From positions 1 to 54,421 of the forward strand of contig JAFEGO010000021.1 of assembly GCA_018239845.1 (NCBI GenBank): DNA of 54,421 nucleotides, read 5' to 3'. Shown piece by piece: positions 51,715 to 54,421 of the stretch. The notes under the pieces are model-generated. The model ran no database searches, was not told where the DNA came from, and was given only the letters and a program-made list of their open reading frames with translations. Made by a program: the position numbers and the translations under genes. The stretch's first letter is position 1; each line of letters begins with the position of its first letter. The DNA comes from Verrucomicrobiota bacterium. GTDB taxonomy: Bacteria > Verrucomicrobiota > Verrucomicrobiia > Opitutales > Opitutaceae.

Positions 51715-52217
51715 ACCACGCTCCCTACAAAGTCCTCATTCTCTGCACCGGCAATTCCGCCCGCTCGATCATCGGCGAGTACCTCCTGCGCGCCAAGGGC
51801 CGCGGCCGCTTCGACGTCGTGAGCGCCGGCTCGCATCCCGCCGGCCGCGTCAACCCCCTGGCCCTCTGGGTGCTGCAGGACCGCTACGGCCTCGACGCGC
51901 GCGACGCCCGCAGCAAGTCGTGGGACGAGTTCAAGGGCACCCGCTTCGACTTCGTCATCACCGTCTGCGACAATGCGCAGGAGGCCTGCCCCGTCTTCCC
52001 GGGCCAGCCCATCACGGCGCACTTCGGCTCGCCCGACCCGGCGGCGGCGACGGGCTCCGAGGAGGAGAAACGGCGGCTCTTCGTGCAGGTGGCCAGCCAG
52101 CTCGCGGCGCGCATCGACATCTTCTGTGCGCTGTCCGACGACCAGCTCGACGCCACCCGTGTGCGCGCCATCGGCGAGACGCACAAGCTCCAGGGCGAGG
52201 CCGGCCTGGCGCGCTGA
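51711..52217 (+). CDS. arsC: Arsenate reductase ArsC, thioredoxin-coupled (LMW-PTP fold)
   Basis: The 168-residue product starts at ATG 51711, overlapping arsR by 4 bases. The phosphate/arsenate loop CTGNSARS (Cys12 to Arg18) fits the CX5R signature. The two further redox cysteines are Cys86 and Cys93 in TVCDNAQEACPVFPG, and the general-acid region is FGSPDP (Asp109). This is the S. aureus pI258 type that reduces As(V) to As(III) with thioredoxin. Product As(III) must then leave the cell, for which the next gene is suited. Confidence 0.93.
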   Translation: MNHAPYKVLILCTGNSARSIIGEYLLRAKGRGRFDVVSAGSHPAGRVNPLALWVLQDRYGLDARDARSKSWDEFKGTRFDFVITVCDNAQEACPVFPGQPITAHFGSPDPAAATGSEEEKRRLFVQVASQLAARIDIFCALSDDQLDATRVRAIGETHKLQGEAGLAR

Positions 52218-52218
52218 C

Positions 52219-53061
52219 ATGCGCCCCCGCCCGTTCTTGCTCGGCTGGCTCGTCGGCGAATTCGTCGGGACGTTTCTCCTCGTCCTCCTCGGCTGCGGCA
52301 GCGTCTGCACCGCCGTCCTCACCTCCGCGCAGCTCGGCACCTTTCAAGTCGCCGCCCTCTGGGGCAGCGGCGTGGCGCTGGCGATTTTTCTCACCGCGGG
52401 CCTGAGCGGCGCGCACCTCAACCCCGCCATCACGCTCGCGCTCGCCGTCTGGCGTGGGTTTCCGTGGGGTAGGGTGCCGCGCTACCTCGCGGCGCAGTTC
52501 GGCGGTGCGTTCATCGCGAGCCTGCTGCTCTTTGTCGTCTATGGCGGCCTGCTCGACGCCTACGAAAAACGTGAATCTATCGTGCGTGGCGCGCCCGGCA
52601 GCGAGGCCTCGGCCATGGTCTTCGGCGAGTTTTTCCCCAATCCCCACGGCCGGCCGCTCCATGAGGCGGACCGCGCCGCCGTCCCGCCCTCGACCGCCTT
52701 TCTCGTCGAGACGCTGGGCACGGCGCTGCTCGCGCTCGTCATCTTCGCCGTCAGCGACCCGAAAAATCCTCCGGTCGTGCACCGCCTGTCGCCGCTGCTC
52801 ATCGGCCTCGCGCTCACCGTGCTCATCGCGCTCTTCTCCCCGCTGACCATGGCGGCCTTCAACCCCGCCCGCGACCTCGCGCCGCGCGTCTTCAGCTCCT
52901 TCGCCGGCTGGGGCAAAGTGGTCTTCACCGCCAACGGCCCTGGCTGGCTGACCGTGTACGTCATCGCCCCCCTCGTCGGAGCGATCACCGGCGGCGGTGT
53001 CTATCAAGTCCTCCGCGCAGTGCGTCCGGCTCCCGCCGCTTCGGCCGCGAGAACATCGTAG
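52219..53061 (+). CDS. Aquaglyceroporin (MIP family), probable arsenite channel
   Basis: The 280-residue product starts at ATG 52219, one base after the arsC stop. Six helices and two half-helices are marked by the MIP motifs SGAHLNPAITLALAVW (NPA at 68-70) and AAFNPARDLAPR (NPA 215-217). Asp219 directly after NPAR is diagnostic of glycerol-conducting members (GlpF type). No ArsB or Acr3 pump is encoded in the window. In Sinorhizobium meliloti an arsenite channel (AqpS) next to arsC replaces the pump, letting As(III) flow out down its gradient; the same job is likely here. Confidence 0.9.
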   Translation: MRPRPFLLGWLVGEFVGTFLLVLLGCGSVCTAVLTSAQLGTFQVAALWGSGVALAIFLTAGLSGAHLNPAITLALAVWRGFPWGRVPRYLAAQFGGAFIASLLLFVVYGGLLDAYEKRESIVRGAPGSEASAMVFGEFFPNPHGRPLHEADRAAVPPSTAFLVETLGTALLALVIFAVSDPKNPPVVHRLSPLLIGLALTVLIALFSPLTMAAFNPARDLAPRVFSSFAGWGKVVFTANGPGWLTVYVIAPLVGAITGGGVYQVLRAVRPAPAASAARTS

Positions 53062-53277
53062 GGCCAGCCAACTAGCCAAGTCAGATGGCTCGCTCCTGTC
53101 CGTCAAATCAGGGCAACCTCACACCGCCTGAAATCCAAGATCCGCGGTGTCCAGTCTAACGGGGCAGGTCAGGATGATGCGGAAAGTTCCTGATTCATTC
53201 AGCACACTCTGGCTCAGTATTCCAGCCCCAGACATGGCTTCAACGTCAGCGCCAAACGCGCTCCTGCCCACCCCATG

Positions 53278-53829
53278 TCATCTTTTCTGATCCTCGGGGA
53301 CACTCAATGGCGGCATCCCTTTTTCTCCGACAATCGCTCCGATCAGCAGCAAAATTTCATACTCTTCTACGGTCGTCGGCTGCACTGGGATTGACCTATC
53401 TTGATCGAAACGGAACGAGTGTAGGTTGAATCCGTGTCCTGGGACGGAGATTCGCGGTCCTATCGTCGAGATTGTAACCCGGGTGGAACCCGCCGGCGTT
53501 TCGTAAAGCGAGATATCGAACAGCGCCAAGTAATCGGCTGGTTTTGAACGATAGTAATACACGTCATGGCTGTTCACCTTGCCCAAGGCCTTGGCTAGGC
53601 TGAGGATTTTTTTTGCCCCGTCGGTCGTCGGAAGGTTCGCCACAAAAAAATCTGCGAAGCGCGTCGATTTCTTGGGGATCAGGGAAACGGCTTCGGCAAC
53701 CGTTTCAACCGATGCCTTGAACGTGTATTCGGTGGGATTTGGAGTGAAAGGGAGTTTTTCGACATCGGCGGCCATTAGGGAGCAACCGCTGGCAACGAAG
53801 AACAGCACCGCCAATAGCCTCATGCTCAT
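53278..53829 (-). CDS. Putative secreted lipoprotein, unknown function
   Basis: The 183-residue protein begins MSMRLLAVLFFVASGCSLMAAD, with a short positive region, a hydrophobic core and a lipobox-like ASGC (Cys16). The mature part is soluble with no domain I recognise; it contains YYYRSKPADYLALFDISLYETPAGSTRVTISTIGPR. Its base composition is lower in G/C than that of the neighbours. It converges with the arsenic operon across a 216-base gap in which I see nothing else. A start at the third residue is equally possible. Confidence 0.7.
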   Translation of the reverse strand: MSMRLLAVLFFVASGCSLMAADVEKLPFTPNPTEYTFKASVETVAEAVSLIPKKSTRFADFFVANLPTTDGAKKILSLAKALGKVNSHDVYYYRSKPADYLALFDISLYETPAGSTRVTISTIGPRISVPGHGFNLHSFRFDQDRSIPVQPTTVEEYEILLLIGAIVGEKGMPPLSVPEDQKR

Positions 53830-54044
53830 GTTATTTCCGGCAAGGAGCCGCCGTTTTTTTATCCCGCTTTCGCGGCGGCGACAGCAGCGTTGAATGCACC
53901 AAGTTGCGCATGTACGTCAACGTTGGATGCTGCTTAGGCCGATGGTGTCGCCATATGGCGGTGCGGCAGACCGTGGCGTCCTTCCACCAATAGCTTTAAC
54001 GGTCTTTTAAATAGCGCCGGCATATGTGCGGCTTTCGTGTTTAC

Positions 54045-54104
54045 GTAGCGCAGGCGTCCCGCCTGCATCCGTAAAGCGATGGCAGGCGAGGACGCCTGCG
54101 CTAC
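54045..54104. repeat. REP-like long imperfect palindrome
   Basis: The left arm GTAGCGCAGGCGTC plus CGCCTGC (54045-54066) pairs with the right arm GCAGGCG plus GACGCCTGCGCTAC (54082-54104), leaving a loop of about 15 bases. The arms are nearly perfect with a small internal bulge. Such elements are typical of intergenic REP/RAYT-associated repeats scattered through genomes; I recall similar GTAGCGCAGGCGTC units in Opitutaceae but cannot check this. Confidence 0.75.
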
Positions 54105-54189
54105 TTGAAACCGCCTCAGAAAAATTTCCACCAGTGCTTGCGGGTGGATCCAAACGGACCAAGCCCGGGCTGCGGCGGGCAAAATTCTT

Positions 54190-54278
54190 GTCTCGCGACG
54201 TTCGCGACGAAAACCAACGACGGAACCAGGATGAGCCAATGCTCCGGATCGTCGCGTCCGTCGCGGGCGTCGCGAGAC
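54190..54278. repeat. Second inverted repeat, arms GTCTCGCGACG and CGTCGCGAGAC
   Basis: Perfect 11-base arms at 54190-54200 and 54268-54278 are separated by 67 bases that themselves contain further copies of CGCGACG and CGTCGCG. This may be a folded intergenic repeat distinct from the neighbouring REP-like element. Confidence 0.55.
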
Positions 54279-54421
54279 CTATCCCTTACGCCCCTAATTT
54301 TTGGCCAAGACGAGGTAATTTGAGACGCAGTCGGGCCGGACGCGGCGAGGACATTACTCGTGAAGCCGGCGATTAGAATTCTCCAACCAACCGCGGTAAT
54401 GTCGTTGCAGGCTTGGACTGA

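Larger units (their letters stand above)
53830..54421. other. Non-coding tail of the window with two inverted repeats
   Basis: No convincing coding sequence is present. Short frames at 53934-54376 on both strands run through palindromic DNA and give no recognisable protein. The region holds the REP-like palindrome at 54045-54104 and a second inverted repeat with arms at 54190-54200 and 54268-54278. The lipoprotein promoter must lie just to the right of 53829. Confidence 0.6.

Noticed and set aside
50964..52217. 417-codon frame covering the DUF6428-like, arsR and arsC genes
   Set aside because: Only its last 168 codons (from 51711) are real arsC; the rest is out-of-frame reading of the upstream genes.
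53934..54376. Short frames in the window tail
   Set aside because: They read through palindromic repeats and have no recognisable protein features.

Overview
The window is a GC-rich bacterial chromosome segment with no rRNA, tRNA, transposase or CRISPR array. Gene content (a complete Alternative Complex III operon, a large ABC-transporter polysaccharide locus, genes that often lack a clear Shine-Dalgarno, a REP-like palindrome built on GTAGCGCAGGCGTC) suggests a Verrucomicrobiota member, probably Opitutales/Opitutaceae. The phylum-level guess is inference, not proof. The very high GC creates long antisense reading frames, including one of 2,074 codons, which I treat as shadows.

Region 1 (1-33,059) is a surface-polysaccharide locus, almost entirely on the minus strand. 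From right to left: two GDP-mannose 4,6-dehydratase family enzymes, an O-antigen-type ABC ATPase (Wzt) with an extended C-terminus, a small protein sharing the last Wzt domain, a coiled-coil methyltransferase, and a three-domain GT4-GT4-GT9 glycosyltransferase. Next come a LegB-type 4,6-dehydratase, a nucleotidyltransferase, an SDR protein, a DegT-type aminotransferase and a hexapeptide acyltransferase (an N-acylated amino-deoxysugar pathway), then a GT2 enzyme and an A/T-richer membrane protein. The matching permease (Wzm) is the only plus-strand gene, diverging from a second block of large multi-domain glycosyltransferases, a methyltransferase, a polyprenyl-phosphate-type GT2 and several large GT-C-like membrane proteins, the last of which leaves the window at position 1.

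Region 2 (33,376-39,152) is a plus-strand operon for a tripartite export system: TolC-like outer membrane protein, membrane fusion protein, FtsX/MacB-LolC-type permease, LolD-type ATPase, and a GT39-like membrane protein.

Region 3 (about 39,317-50,535) is a respiratory operon: actABCDEF (quinol:cytochrome c oxidoreductase, Alternative Complex III), a small membrane protein, and a cbb3-oxidase-like module (CcoN-like, CcoO-like, CcoP-like), closed by a strong intrinsic terminator. The CcoN-like protein has the cbb3 subunit I fold signature, but by motif alignment it has lost the low-spin heme histidines, the high-spin heme histidine and two of three CuB histidines (four are Gln, one is Arg), and the active-site tyrosine. 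It is intact and translationally coupled to its neighbours, so it looks like a conserved cofactor-less oxidase homologue working with Alternative Complex III. This is the most interesting item in the window.

Region 4 (50,817-53,061) is an arsenic operon: operator-like palindrome, DUF6428-like protein, ArsR, ArsC and an aquaglyceroporin in place of an ArsB/Acr3 pump. A convergent lipoprotein gene and a non-coding tail with two inverted repeats finish the window.
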